Of a stretch of 64,000 nt of DNA, positions 24,810-43,424 are shown piece after piece. Under the pieces are notes generated by a model, which saw only the letters and a program-made list of their open reading frames with translations, made no database searches and was not told where the DNA came from. The stretch lies in assembly GCA_023238725.1 (NCBI GenBank), contig CM041547.1, forward strand, positions 20,322,744-20,386,743. Reading direction: 5' to 3'. A program made the translations under genes and the position numbers. Each line of letters begins with the position of its first letter. Position 1 is the first letter of the stretch. This DNA comes from Scortum barcoo (Eukaryota; Chordata; Actinopteri; Centrarchiformes; Terapontidae).

Positions 24810-26995
24810 CTACCACTCAGTGCTGACAAAGCCCCACAGCTGGTCGCTGACATCACTCCGAGACCGCAGTGATGTGTCCATGTTGATGGGCGTGGCCAGG
24901 TCTGCACCGTAGTGCACTGCAAGAGGAGAAGAGACAGTGTGAAGCCACATGAACAGACACACACACACACAACTACACACAGTATACACACAAAACAACA
25001 GCAACAGCAGCAGCAATCAGGACTGTACCTCCTCTTAAGATGTTGGGCTGTGTGTCATATTCCCACTTGATCTTGGTTATTAGGTAGTACACCTGAGCCA
25101 CGTACCTGTTGAGAAAAGATTAAAAACAAAAATAGAAAATATGTCAACTGCCAAATGTGACTGAAGTGAAACAGTCAGGATTAAAAAAAAAAAAAAGAGA
25201 ACAGTGCTTTGTTTTACTGGCCCACATTTGAATGTCTTTATGTGGAGGAGCCAGAGTTACTGTCTACAGGAGTGGAGCTCTGTGCTCAATGAGGTTTGCT
25301 CTCTCCTCTGATTTCAACAAAAGCACACAGAAATGTCCTCATGATGTGTCGACAGAAGCTTTACAGCTGCAACTTACCATTTATTTCTTGGTAAACAGAT
25401 TTATAGTTTGGTCTACAAAATGTGACTACAAAATAGTGAAAAATGTTCATTATAATTTCAGCAGAGCACAGTATATTTCTATGTTTAACCAAGATGTTTC
25501 ACTTTACAAGCAGCAAATACTCACATTAAAAAAACTTGCCAATATATTGTCTTTTGACCAACTAACTGATTGATAGTTTCCACTCTGACGTGCTGCTTCA
25601 GATTTAGCAGACTATGAAAAAGGGAACAATTTGCAAAACACTGTATTCAATTTCTTTTTGTTTGTAATGTTTCCAATCATTTTGCATGCATGAAAATATG
25701 TGCATTTAAAATCATGGGAAGGGGAAATTGTTCAAGGTGACAAGAAAAAAAAAGTTTCAAGTGTGGAAATCCCTAAATTCCAAAAAAGATACCGTGTAAG
25801 CAAAACTTTGATTTTGAAGTGCTCAACATTTCTATCTCATGTTACATTAAGAAGGTGGACACAACAACCAACATTGCACTATTACAATAAAGTGTTCATG
25901 TTACATACAGGAGCATCCAATCCCTGTACATTTCCTCTGCAGGAAGACGAATAAATGATTTTTTTTAAGTCAGATATACTGCAGTGTTCCATAAAGTAAT
26001 GGAAAGTAAGTAGTGCAGTCAATAAGAGTGAACAGTTTGCATTTCTTCTGGAGTCATTTTCATTGTATATGGTGAGTATGAGGTGACTAAAAGGAACAAC
26101 AGCAGAGGGATCATTTCTCGGAGAAAAGACACTTTCATTTCTCAGTATCTGAGACTCACACTGCTGAAGGGATGACCTCGGTGGTGTCTTCATCCACCTC
26201 GCTCTGAAGAGTCTGAAGCTCGTGTTCGGTGTTTCTCAGACTCTCCAACTCTCTCTGCAGAAATCTGGAGGAAGATTAAGGATGCTAACAAAGACAGCGA
26301 ATAAAGCCAAACAGGATTCATAAATGACACTGAAAACACTTGGGACTCCTTTCATTGCAGACTCCCTGGCAAATACAGACGCGGCTTAAAAAAAAAAAGA
26401 TACTGTAACTCTGAGTCAGTGATCTGGCTCTTGGCTGTGCACTGTCTCAGCTGCTCCTCCAGGCTTTCCAGCTCCTTCTCCCTGTGCTTCTTTTCCTCCT
26501 CCATGTCCAGCAGCCTCTGGCCCGCATTCTCCTCAATCTGAGCCACATCTGGGGATGAACGTCAGCGACACAGATGACAAAAGAGCAAGAGAGAAACAGA
26601 ATACTGAAGATGAAGATCAGAAAGTTCAAAACTGAAGTACTTTCTTATATTCATAGTACTTTCTGATATTTGGAAATGTCAAGGATTTGTCAATGATATT
26701 TTATTAAACACTACACAACCTCATATATACTCTACATGTCCAATACATTTATATATGTGGCAGTGATAATGCACCTAAAGTAGACAACTGACAGCTGACA
26801 ATAAATGATTTAAATATCTGATTACTCACCTTTTAAAATCTGTGTCACAATTTTTTTGGTCTCTACATGTTGGTCAAAAAGGGCCTGGTGTTCGTTCTTC
26901 ACTTGTCTCAGTTTCTCAGGTTGGCTGCTGTTGATGAAGGACACCAACACCTCCCCGGTCTCCTCCAAGTCTTGGAATTTATGACCTTGAGCCAT
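24810..26995 (-). CDS. spc24: kinetochore protein Spc24 (NDC80 complex subunit)
   Basis: Spc24 pairs with Spc25 to form the end of the NDC80 complex that docks on the inner kinetochore (CENP-T, MIS12) during mitosis. Coding exons are 26995-26830, 26548-26404, 26264-26160, 25105-25029 and 24916-24810. All junctions are GT-AG and in phase, giving 199 residues against about 197 in human. The protein begins MAQGHKFQDLEETGEVL, has a long charged coiled coil (DMEEEKKHREKELESLEEQL), then the conserved hinge EVDEDTTEVIPSAVYVAQVY and the globular RWD-type end, finishing SDQLWGFVSTEW. The ATG at 26,995 lies 10 bases inside exon 2, whose acceptor is at 27,006; exon 1 (ending at 28,015) is non-coding. 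Upstream is a CDE/CHR cell-cycle promoter element. Confidence 0.95.
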
Positions 26996-28014
26996 CGTGG
27001 CGACACTGGCAGCAAAACAGAACAAAAAGGGAAGAGATTAAACAGGAAATATAGTATTGTTTGTCTATGCGGGGTGCACTCATTGAGGTCATCAGGGCTT
27101 GCTAATTTTCACATTATTATACACAATCAGCCACAACATTAATATCATGTCCAACAAAACAGCTCTGTCTCTTTAATAGGCTTATAATATTTCAGTTTTT
27201 GTTGACACTGTAAGAAAGGTAATTACTACTTCATGTTTTTAATGAGGTTATTGTGTGTAAGTTGTTGTTCCACTGTAGTGCATTATATCTAAAGTTAAAG
27301 AAGGTTTTAATGATTTTTTTCCCACCCCATTTACAAACATGAGAGTGGCACATTAGAAACAACTTTCAACATAATGCACCAATACAACAACACCACTACG
27401 ACCTCAATAATAAACACAAAGCTGTTGTATTGGATCACATGAGATTAGACAGTACAGGTGCACTTAATGATGTGGTTTATCGGTGTATAGAGACAAACAG
27501 CCTCTTCTCCTGTGAGTTACTTCAATAGAAATGACAATCTGTGTGATCATAACATGTACAGGTCCTGTAACTCAACTGTAGAAAGCCTAATTTCAAGGGT
27601 TGAATGATACTTAACACCACGCTTGGTAGCTTCACCTAAAACAATACATAGTAATATTTTAATTTAATAGAAATTAGGTGTAAAAATAGGATCTTCATTC
27701 ACAGATAAATACAATCGATCAAAATGTCCTTAAAACCACACCTGAGAAACTTATTTCAGTAAATATTATATTATATATTAATTCCCAACACAGACCTTCA
27801 CGCTTTACTTCTGATTTGACAGTCAAAAGAACAAACTAAACAAATTAAACTTTTGTTTATACGTGCAGTATAAACGTTAGCTACATTAACTACGATAAAA
27901 CGAGACTGACACACAATACAGGCTGTAAGTTATTCTATCGGCTAAATAACTAACTAGTAAGAACACGGTTTATGAGAGAAGTAAGTTATTTAATGTAAAA
28001 ATGAAATAACATAC

Positions 28015-28033
28015 CGGACAGATCTGACCTGGA
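28015..28033 (-). other. spc24 non-coding exon 1 (approximate)
   Basis: The minus strand reads CTGTCCG|GTATGTT, a good donor after 28,015. Together with the acceptor at 27,006 it defines an intron of about 1 kb in the 5' leader. The transcription start is not defined; it should lie near or just upstream of 28,033, around the CDE/CHR element. Confidence 0.5.
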
Positions 28034-28050
28034 TTCAAATTCAGCGCGCC
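28034..28050 (-). promoter_or_regulatory. CDE/CHR cell-cycle promoter element of spc24
   Basis: The minus strand reads GGCGCGC-TGAA-TTTGAA: a CDE-like GC box, a 4-nt spacer and a CHR hexamer. This is the arrangement through which DREAM and B-MYB-MuvB complexes drive G2/M genes, for example in the CDK1 promoter. It sits about 20-35 bp upstream of the exon 1 donor, so at the transcription start region. That fits a mitotic kinetochore gene. Confidence 0.55.
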
Positions 28051-28077
28051 TCCTCTTCTTCTTCTTCTTCTTCTTTT
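28051..28077. repeat. CTT trinucleotide microsatellite
   Basis: About eight CTT units (GAA on the minus strand), abutting the CDE/CHR element at the spc24 promoter. Confidence 0.9.
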
Positions 28078-28116
28078 GTCGTTGGAGGATTAAGAGCAGC
28101 CTCTCTCCTCCACAGC

Positions 28117-28128
28117 GCCCCCTGCAGT
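28117..28128 (-). promoter_or_regulatory. CTCF-like motif at the spc24 promoter
   Basis: The minus strand reads ACTGCAGGGGGC and continues GCTG, a good match to the CTCF core AGGGGGCGCTG. It is about 80 bp upstream of the cell-cycle element. Motif only. Confidence 0.35.
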
Positions 28129-29065
28129 GCAGGAGTGAGCTGATTAATGAAGACCAAACTACTCAGTTGGTATATATGAAACAGTGTCTTCCTGGAGTGT
28201 AGAAAAAACTCAAGCAACTCTCCTGTTTTTCTTGTTTTCACATTTTCCACATTCAATCTCTCCATTAGGTTTTGACTTTCTGCTTCTTTGATCCATTTCC
28301 CAATGAACCATTAAGAGACGCCAGAAAAAACGTGGTGTTTGCATTTAGTGTCAGTATGTACAGTGTGAAATAAAGAAATATATATAAATAAATATTTTCT
28401 AACTTTATATACTACTATAAGAATAGTTTTTACTGATTTTAGGTGGAGAAAAAAGTCAGTATCTTCTGACACTTTAACAAGGTTATGCTTTAAACACTTT
28501 AACAAAACACATCAACAAATAGTTCTGTTAAAAAGTCTACATTCTTAAATATCTTTGGATAAATTGAGTTATAATTTTTTGATTTACCTGATTTCTGAAT
28601 GAAGAAATTAGCAGTACTATCAGATTATGAGGTTTTCTGTCTTTTCATGGAAATGATATGATCCCACCTCTTCTTTTGGCATTTAACATTGTCATTTAAA
28701 CTTGATAAATGCTGACTGTGGCACCAATTCTGATTTAAGCAGCACTGGATTACACAGAAAGGAACTGACAACAGAAAGCCTGTACCACTTCTTTCATTAA
28801 AATAAAAAAAAAAAAAAGAAAGGAGAAGAGCTTCACTAGTGGAGGATTTTACATCTGCAGAACTATTTCTCTGTAGTCCACATATAACTGTCTTTTCTAG
28901 TGCAATCCATTCACGTGGTTCAAACCCCATAATATAAAACTGTTCATCTGTGGTTCACACATCCACTTTAATCACCTGTGGTTTGACAGACATTGTATAA
29001 AACAAGCATCTTTTTACTCCACCAATAAACTTTGGAAGTAAGGAGATGTCTAAAAATGCACACAG

Positions 29066-29292
29066 CATTTAATTTTAACTGCATGTTTATTACAGTCTTT
29101 TGTGAAATCTAAAACACAGTATGAACGTAGCAAGAGAGACAGGTTCAGTTACATCAACCCAATAATCTAGATGCTCTATTGTAAATATGAATGAAATGCA
29201 AAAATTTAAAGTTTGTTGCCATTTAAACATTTTTAAATATAAAAAGGTCAATGTGAGGCCTGAGGTTTCATGATGTATATAATTATTGGTTA
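29066..29292 (-). other. kri1 3' untranslated region
   Basis: After the TGA at 29,295-29,293 the minus strand runs to AATAAA at 29,091-29,086, so the transcript probably ends near 29,066-29,075. That leaves about 1 kb before the spc24 promoter. Confidence 0.6.
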
Positions 29293-36504
<7,212 letters not shown>

Positions 36505-36646
36505 GGTGTTAATAAACGAAGGAGCTAGATTTGAGCTGTTATTATTAAAAGTACACGCCGCTAAAGGAAGTCATTCCTGCTGCAACATGTGTGGAGGGCT
36601 GAACCACGTGGCTTCCGGTGCTCAGCTCGTAGATTACACGAGTGGT

Positions 36647-36658
36647 CCTGTAGGGGGC
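36647..36658 (+). promoter_or_regulatory. CTCF-like motif at the kri1 promoter
   Basis: The plus strand reads CCTGTAGGGGGC and continues GCAC: 11 of 12 positions of CCASYAGRKGGC. It lies about 150 bp upstream of the kri1 start codon. Motif only. Confidence 0.35.
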
Positions 36659-37029
36659 GCACGGACACTGTTAATGATCAGTGCTGATGTTTCCTCATTA
36701 CAATCAGTGTTCACAACATCTCTGTTTATAGAGTCTTAAACTATTCATAGAAATATATATGACTCTTTTCCTTAATCTGCTGTGTTTTTATTTATTAATT
36801 ATTTCTGAACTTATTTTAAATATTTATTAATCATTTCATTTTATTTGGTGTAATATATAATATTATAGACGATGATCATCTATTATAATACTTAATAAAG
36901 TATAAACATTTTTTGGCACATTGCTGCATAAAACTGTGCAGCTCTTTCATTTAAATAATAAGTGTATTGTACATATTGTTTTATTCGTTTTTATTTATTT
37001 TTTTTATATTTCATAGCACATTTTTATAT

Positions 37030-37172
37030 TTAATATTTATGCTCCTGAACTTGCTGTACTTGCTTTAAGCTTAACTTTTACTTTCTTCTGTTTATTGTTC
37101 TGCACTAAAACACTGAGGCAAATTCCTTGTATGTGAAAACCTACTTGGCAATGAACCTGAGTCTGATTTTTA
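37030..37172 (+). repeat. retroelement 3'-tail-like fragment, copy 2
   Basis: The text 'cttgctgtacttgctttaag' and then 'gaggcaaattccttgtatgt' and 'gcaatgaacctgagtctgat' parallels the copy at 22,780-22,866 and resembles fish non-LTR retrotransposon 3' tails. Confidence 0.5.
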
Positions 37173-38271
37173 ATATTGATCTACTGATTACAATTTGATA
37201 TATACCTAAACTAAAGTAACTAAGATATAATAGTTCTTGTTATAACAGAAACAGGCATTTATGAAGTGATCTCTGAAAACGTATACCCCAAAAATGAAAA
37301 TTCAACCGTCAAATGTACTGAAAAATGTTTCTTTGGCAGTGCCCTTGAGGTGAACCGTCACCCCTCCAGCTACAAGTTCATAATCTGTGTCGACAGATCC
37401 GTGCTGGAACTTTAACCTGATGACCCTCCAGTTAGCTGAGCTACTGCCACACTAATTAAGAACCCAGTTAAAATCTGGTGATGTGACAAATGAACACAAA
37501 CGTCAGCTCCCAAAGGGGAAAAGGCTTACAGAGAGAGTACAAAATGGTCATGCAGATAGGTTTAGCTATATGAAAACTTATACACTGTATATGTCGTTTT
37601 TTAATTAATTAGCATTTTTACAATAAAATATAGTAAACATTTCCTATGAAGAGTTACACTGACTTTTTACATTTCAGACATTTAAGCTAAACTACTTAAA
37701 AGTGTTTCACTGTCAGGAGGTTTTTGACTTTGTTTGTATACATAAGGTTATTTATTTCAACTTCATGTAGTCTGATACTGACGCAGAGTGACGCTAAAAC
37801 TCTTTATTCGTGTTTATAAGTGAGCTACCAACACTGAGTGTGTAAAGAGCATATCCCACATAAGGTAAATAATATTACTGATTAGTTGAGAGAGGTTGTT
37901 TGCAGAATGACAGACAGGACCCTTGGCCTTCCCCAGATTACCACTGAGGATGTTTTCCTGATACGGGAAGAGCTGTGTGACGGAGGAGACTGAACAGTGC
38001 AACGTCATCCCCTATCAGACCAGTCTGGGATGAACAAAATCTATTGGAGGAGTTTCCAGAATAAAACTGACTCAACTGACGTGACACACATGTTTCTCAG
38101 GTCAGTGGCAAAATGGGCCACAGACATCACATTTTGTAAACATAAAAACACTTTCCCAAATGTCTGGACACACACCAATGTGACTTTTACTTTTAAGTTT
38201 GAAGGCCACCACAAAGCCAGTAACTCCTACCCATTAGCATCCCACAAGTACTTTCAAAATTTGCAAACATG

Positions 38272-38402
38272 TCACATGTCTTAAACATCAGATGAAATAC
38301 CTCAAGGATCAATGTTAGGTCCCCTATTGTTTAGTCTCTGTAATGAGCATCTTCCACAACAGTGCCAAAGAAAATGTTGTCAGATGTGTGCTAATGACAT
38401 GA
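38272..38402 (+). mobile_element. fossil of a non-LTR retrotransposon reverse transcriptase
   Basis: In one plus-strand frame from 38,299 the sequence reads PQGSMLGPLLFSL, followed about 20 residues later by QMCANDM. This matches the reverse-transcriptase blocks PQGSVLGPLLFS and QMYADD of LINE elements, with the catalytic YADD changed to CAND. Only about 100 bp is recognisable, and I see no intact element. The exact 27-bp text at 38,272-38,298 recurs at 38,773-38,799. Confidence 0.65.
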
Positions 38403-38772
38403 AAAAACAGTTCAGCTAGCACCTGTAAGGCATGTAAAGAGTGTCTGGTCTACATTAAAATTTTCTCCATCTCTTATTTTTCCATTGTCGGTGTAATAGA
38501 GACATACATTCTTTTAAAAAAGGGAGGATTCTGAGTATATAAAATAAAAGTTCATGAACTTCCAGCCCTCTGTGAAAAACATTGATCAAATATCGCTAGT
38601 AGTGTCATTGGACAAGCTGTTTTCTAATGAGTAGCGTGTGTCCGTGGCTTGTCTTTCTGGCAGTCTGAGCAAAGGTCAGTGATGATGGTGCAGGGACCGG
38701 GCACCTGACTGGCTGATTTTGTTTATTTAGGATAGGGTGAGCAGTAGTATCGTATCATCACACATCAGTTGA

Positions 38773-38799
38773 TCACATGTCTTAAACATCAGATGAAAT
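38773..38799 (+). repeat. 27-bp direct repeat, second copy
   Basis: Identical to 38,272-38,298 (tcacatgtcttaaacatcag plus atgaaat), offset by 501 bp. It could be a target-site duplication or a local duplication around the retroelement fossil. Confidence 0.9.
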
Positions 38800-38856
38800 G
38801 CTCAGAAATTTCATCAGAGAAAAAAGCACACACACACACACACACAAACACACACA

Positions 38857-39095
38857 TGGACAAAATTGTTGGTACTCTTCTGTTAAAGAAAGAAAAACCC
38901 ACAAAGGTCACTGAAATAACTTGACACTGACAAAAGTAATAATAAATAAAAATGTACTGAAAATTAACTAATGAAAATCAGACATTCCTTTTGAATTGTG
39001 GTTCAATAAAATCATTTTAAAAAACAAACTGGCCAGGACAAAAATGATGGTGAGTTTTTCTTTCTTTAATGGAGGGGTACCAACAATTTTGTCCA
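38857..39095. mobile_element. foldback MITE with about 50-bp terminal inverted repeats
   Basis: The left end tggacaaaattgttggtac (38,857-38,875) is the exact reverse complement of 39,077-39,095. The match continues inward imperfectly to about 38,906 and 39,046, sharing ttaaagaaagaaaaac. The element is about 239 bp, has no coding capacity and is flanked on both sides by CA tracts. The superfamily is not assigned. Confidence 0.75.
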
Positions 39096-39111
39096 CGTGT
39101 GTGTACACATA

Positions 39112-39116
39112 TACAC

Positions 39117-39179
<63 letters not shown>

Positions 39180-39190
39180 CACACATATAT
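39112..39190. repeat. compound CA/TA microsatellite
   Basis: A long CA run passing into TA repeats, directly after the MITE. It generates the valine/cysteine- and threonine/histidine-rich artefactual frames on both strands. Confidence 0.97.
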
Positions 39191-42100
39191 AGCAATGTCT
39201 ATTCTACACCAACATCTACATGTAATCACATGTGATCACCAAATTAGCTTTAATTGTACAACTGTTGATGAATGAAGTTGAGTCATGCAGTAAAAAAAAG
39301 TTAAAATGTGCTGTAATCAAAATTAACCATCTTTAGTAAACTGGAGTTCAGGTTTTCTTTCAAACTGTAGAGCACTTGCAGAGAGCAGAAACCGCTTCAT
39401 GAGTTTTGCGGCAATTTATTCCCTTCATCTGTGGAAATAACTGGAATGATCCAGGCTGTCTTATGTGACCTCTGTGGCTACATTAATGATTAATGATGTC
39501 GAGGGATTCAGATGAAACATTTCTTTGAAAAGCAGAGATTTGCTGCAGTCTGGGCAAACAAAAACAAATTGTTCTGCCGGACTGGGAGTCCCAGTAACTG
39601 CTTTGACAACCTGAGTTGAAAAACTATAAAGGGTTCACACTGATAGATGATGCTGTGCATATGTTAATAATAACATACAGTATTTACCCAGATTTTACCC
39701 GGACAGAGACCTGAAAGTGGGTCTGATTCTGATCTGTATGTTTGCCCAAATGTCTATAGATGTGTCAATGCATTTTTTCTCTGATTTTTGCTATCCGCTT
39801 AAGCTTTCTGCTCTTCCTCAGCCTTGAACTTTGCACACAACCTGCCTAACGGTGGCTTTGACCACAGCTCGCAAGGATTTGTTTTCCCACTCTTCTCTGA
39901 CAGCTGTTGTTGTTGTGCACTGTGAAAGCTACCACAAACATCGACATAGAGCTAGAAAAAAAAAGTGAAAAACTGAAAAAGAAAGTGTATTAAAGCTGTG
40001 GCCACATGACTGTCAAAGCTATTTCATTTTATTAAAACTTTCAAAGTGATCAAATAAAGGTTATGATTTCCATGTAAATATTAATAACATTACTACTTAA
40101 AAAAGCATCACCAGTTACTAAAGTTAACAAAGCTGCAATAAGATTATGTATAGATCAACATCTAAACAAATTATGAGGGATATTTATTCATGTATTCAGA
40201 CTAGCTTCAGAATGTATAAACAACAACAAAAAGACTTTCCACATTTCATTCATGCATTTTTATATCTTTTACTATCATGTGTAAATAAAGTAAAGAAACA
40301 GACTCTCCCATTCTCATGTTGTTGTCTTCTGTGATCTTACAGTGTTAATCATTTCTAAGAAACTGTGTGGTTTCACCTTTCACTGTGACTTGTCTTTCTA
40401 AGAAAAGGGTCTCGTTTTCCGCTCAAGGTCTACAAAAGCTCAGCCAGCCCCCCTGAAAAACAGAGTGAAAAAAAAACCTCAACCCCTCTCTTCACGTTTT
40501 CTGCCATGTCTGCATACCAGAGCTATTGAATGAAAACAGAGCAATATACTGCTGCACAGTTTCCAAAAAAACTCTCTTCTGCCAAGTACCTGAATCAGAA
40601 TTTCAGCCACGCATGATAACGAAACAGTAGATAGTTGGGTGCTTATAAATAAATAAATACTAAATCACTTGTATATGATTTCTAGTGTTTAATTACATGG
40701 AGTTTGAAATAAATTCATATATGGAGCATGATGGGTGGTCTTACTGAAGTGTGTTTGATTTAAAGTGGCTGTGGAACAAAAAAGAAATGCTATTTCACAT
40801 AATTTGGCATATCCTCATAAATATTTAGCACATTCTTTTCTCATTTATGTATATCCCTGCTGGTATCTACTTTTGCTCTCATACGTTCATGTATACATTT
40901 CCAGTGAACATCTCCTGGACCAGCAATCTCTCAGCTGTGGTTGTTATCTCTGTTCTTGCTACTGTGTTTGTTATTGCGTTGCTCGAAGGGAGGAATGAAA
41001 GGGGGAGAATTCAGCACAAGAGCAGGTAGTTTAAAACATAAATGACTGATCAGAGTTAATTCAAATGTGAGTCTTCAAAAACTGAACCCAGAAGTTCTGA
41101 TTCTATAATAAATAGAAGCATTTATTTATGTACAGCACATGTTTAAAGTTTACAACAGAGTCTAAAACACTGACATTGTTACCAAAAAAACAAAAACAGT
41201 AAAGGACAAATATTTACATTTATGAACACTATATTTACACACTTAATCTGCACTGTTAGTCTGTGAATGTAAAGTGACTTCCTGTACAGCTTCGCTAACA
41301 CCTCTCTCTACCTAAAAGCCTCTTGACGGTCATCAACACTGCCACAGCCCTCAAACAATTCACTGTAAACAGGCAGACACACGGATTTTATACAAATCCA
41401 CTTCGTTCAATAGCACCAACATGAGCATGTGAACAAAACATGTCATGACAAAAGGCACAGATTTGTCAGCGATACATATAACTAAGCTCAAACGGCTAGA
41501 AAAACATGATCTGGCACATGGCTTTATTTTGATAGGAACGCTGGTATAAGGCAGGCTGAAGTTGTGGCCCTGTGGGAGGATATAAGTTCACAAGTGCCAT
41601 GGCGCAGAGCTTTAGACGTGGCCCCACCGCTCACATGTGGTTGCATCAAAGCCTTTCGGTCTTTGAGGAATGCACCGGTCCCCTTGAGAGGGGCGCAGGG
41701 AGGGAAAATTTAAAGGTGGGCTCTCAGATGCAGAGACAGCCGATCACAAATCAGGAGAACGGAGCCGAACGTGTCTTCGTAACAGCACGCAGCTGCTGCA
41801 GAGCGCTGCGTTGAGACCACGTGAAATCAAAATGTTGTCACAGGGTACAGTGTAAATCAAGGCACAAACAGCGTGCGGTGTGTATTCTTTAAGGTCAACT
41901 ACAGCAGCATCTTTAGGTCCCTTTGGATGATACTCGCTCCACTACTGAGGCAATGGCTGGTGTAAAACCCACAATTTTATATAAACACACACACTCACAC
42001 ATATGAGTCTTAGTGAGGTCACCCTGGTCAAACTGGCACATGATGATTATTAGTATTACATTCACCTACTGTAAGATCAACTTTAAATCCTCTAGTGTTG

Positions 42101-42229
42101 GTGTTTGTTTTTGGATGAAGAGATTCTCTTGTTCCCCCATGAACGAAAAAAAAAAATTGTTTACCATTTTGTAAATGCGATGGTTTACCTTCTTGGCTAA
42201 GAGTTAAACCAGAAGGTGGATTTGACTCT

Positions 42230-42520
42230 CATGTCCGTTGAGTATTGTGCCAGAGACATAAAATGATTAGCTTAGATAAAGACTGAAAAAAGGGGAAAAC
42301 AGCAAGCCCAGCTTTGTCCAAAGGTAACTAAATCCACCAACTAGTGCCTGTAATGCTCAGTAATTACTCTTTGTTTGTTTATTACACACAAAACAAAGTA
42401 TGGGTGTTAATGCTAAGCTAAGTTAATCGCCTCCTGGCTTCAGCTTCCTGACCAAAGGACTGTTCACTTTCTTGTTGAGAGCTACATGATCGGTGAGCTG
42501 GATAAAATGACACCACTCTC
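42230..42520. repeat. interspersed fish repeat, family B, copy 2
   Basis: Key text is 'gattagcttagataaagact', 'ggggaaaacagcaagcccag', 'tttgtccaaaggtaactaaa' and, at the other end, 'aatgctaagctaagttaatc'. It lies in the probable ldlr 3' UTR. Confidence 0.6.
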
Positions 42521-42524
42521 ATGT

Positions 42525-42965
42525 GTTAAATATAAATGTGTAGATGGAGACGCTTAGCTTAGCATGAATAGAGGAAACAAGACTAAACTGCTAGCTTGGC
42601 TCTTTCATCTGAGGACCAATCTAAGGTTTACTCATAAATATGATATTTTTTCTGTACAAAACTCAGCAACCAAGAAAGTGTAAAAATATGAATTTTCCAT
42701 TTTACAGGAAATTGTGTGTTGCAATTGCCCGGCAGTCATTGGAGACCCCCAGAAGCTATTGAATAATATATACTGTATATAAAAGATGCTCATAGGTCGG
42801 ACTTGTCACCTTTGGACGTAGCCAGGTTAGCTGTTTTAGACCGTTTCCAGTCTTTGAGCTAAGCTGTGCTAACCTGCTGCTGGGTGTAACCTTATATGTA
42901 CCATACAGACATGAGAGAGGATAAGAAAGCGAGTTAAATCTGAAAATGTTCCATCAATAGACAAA
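42525..42965. repeat. interspersed fish repeat, family B, copy 3
   Basis: Key text is 'gacgcttagcttagcatgaa', 'gaggaaacaagactaaactg', then 'cgtttccagtctttgagcta', 'agctgtgctaacctgctgct' and 'taccatacagacatgagaga'. It abuts copy 2. Confidence 0.6.
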
Positions 42966-43424
42966 AGTAATAAACTGTAAAATCTACAACAACCATTTTT
43001 ACATTGTACCTTGCACAAATTGGAGGTATTTTCCAATTCTACGTTGTGTTAAATGAGTTAAACTGAAAACCACTGTGTGTCTTTGAAATGACTCAGTTCT
43101 CCAGATATACCATCAGTAAAATAAAGTTAAGATTTAGTGTAAAAAATAAATGTCAGATTCAGGAATCCATCATCTGATGATTTGGTATGATTTGGTGAGA
43201 AATGCACTGCCAACCATGAACTGAAAAACGTGTAACCTAAGGAAATGTCTCATTCTGTTTTTTTCCACTGTAGAGCGCTTGCTTGTCTGTGAGGATATAG
43301 TGGTTCAAGTTTGTCTGCTACTGGCTTTCACTTCCATATCTTTGTGCTGTGAGGTAAAAAATACAAAAGGACGTTCAAGGTAGCTTATCATCGATGCTCT
43401 TCTTTCCACTCTCCCTGATTGTTG

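Larger units (their letters stand above)
36740..41100. other. intergenic DNA between kri1 and ldlr
   Basis: No gene supported. It holds a retroelement tail (37,030-37,172), a reverse-transcriptase fossil (38,272-38,402), a foldback MITE flanked by CA tracts (38,857-39,095) and AT-rich filler. Frames such as 37,997-38,284 have no recognisable domain. Confidence 0.65.
41105..43424 (-). other. probable long 3' UTR of ldlr
   Basis: No coding sequence follows the ldlr stop, and the first convincing minus-strand AATAAA is at 41,126-41,121, giving a 3' UTR of about 2.3 kb. Human LDLR also has a long 3' UTR (about 2.5 kb) with AU-rich instability elements. ATTTA-type motifs occur here on the minus strand around 41,205-41,235. 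Two family B repeats lie inside. The extent is inferred without transcript evidence. Confidence 0.5.

Noticed and set aside
38968..39275. Cys/Val- and Thr/His-rich frames on both strands
   Set aside because: Translations of the CA/TA microsatellite.
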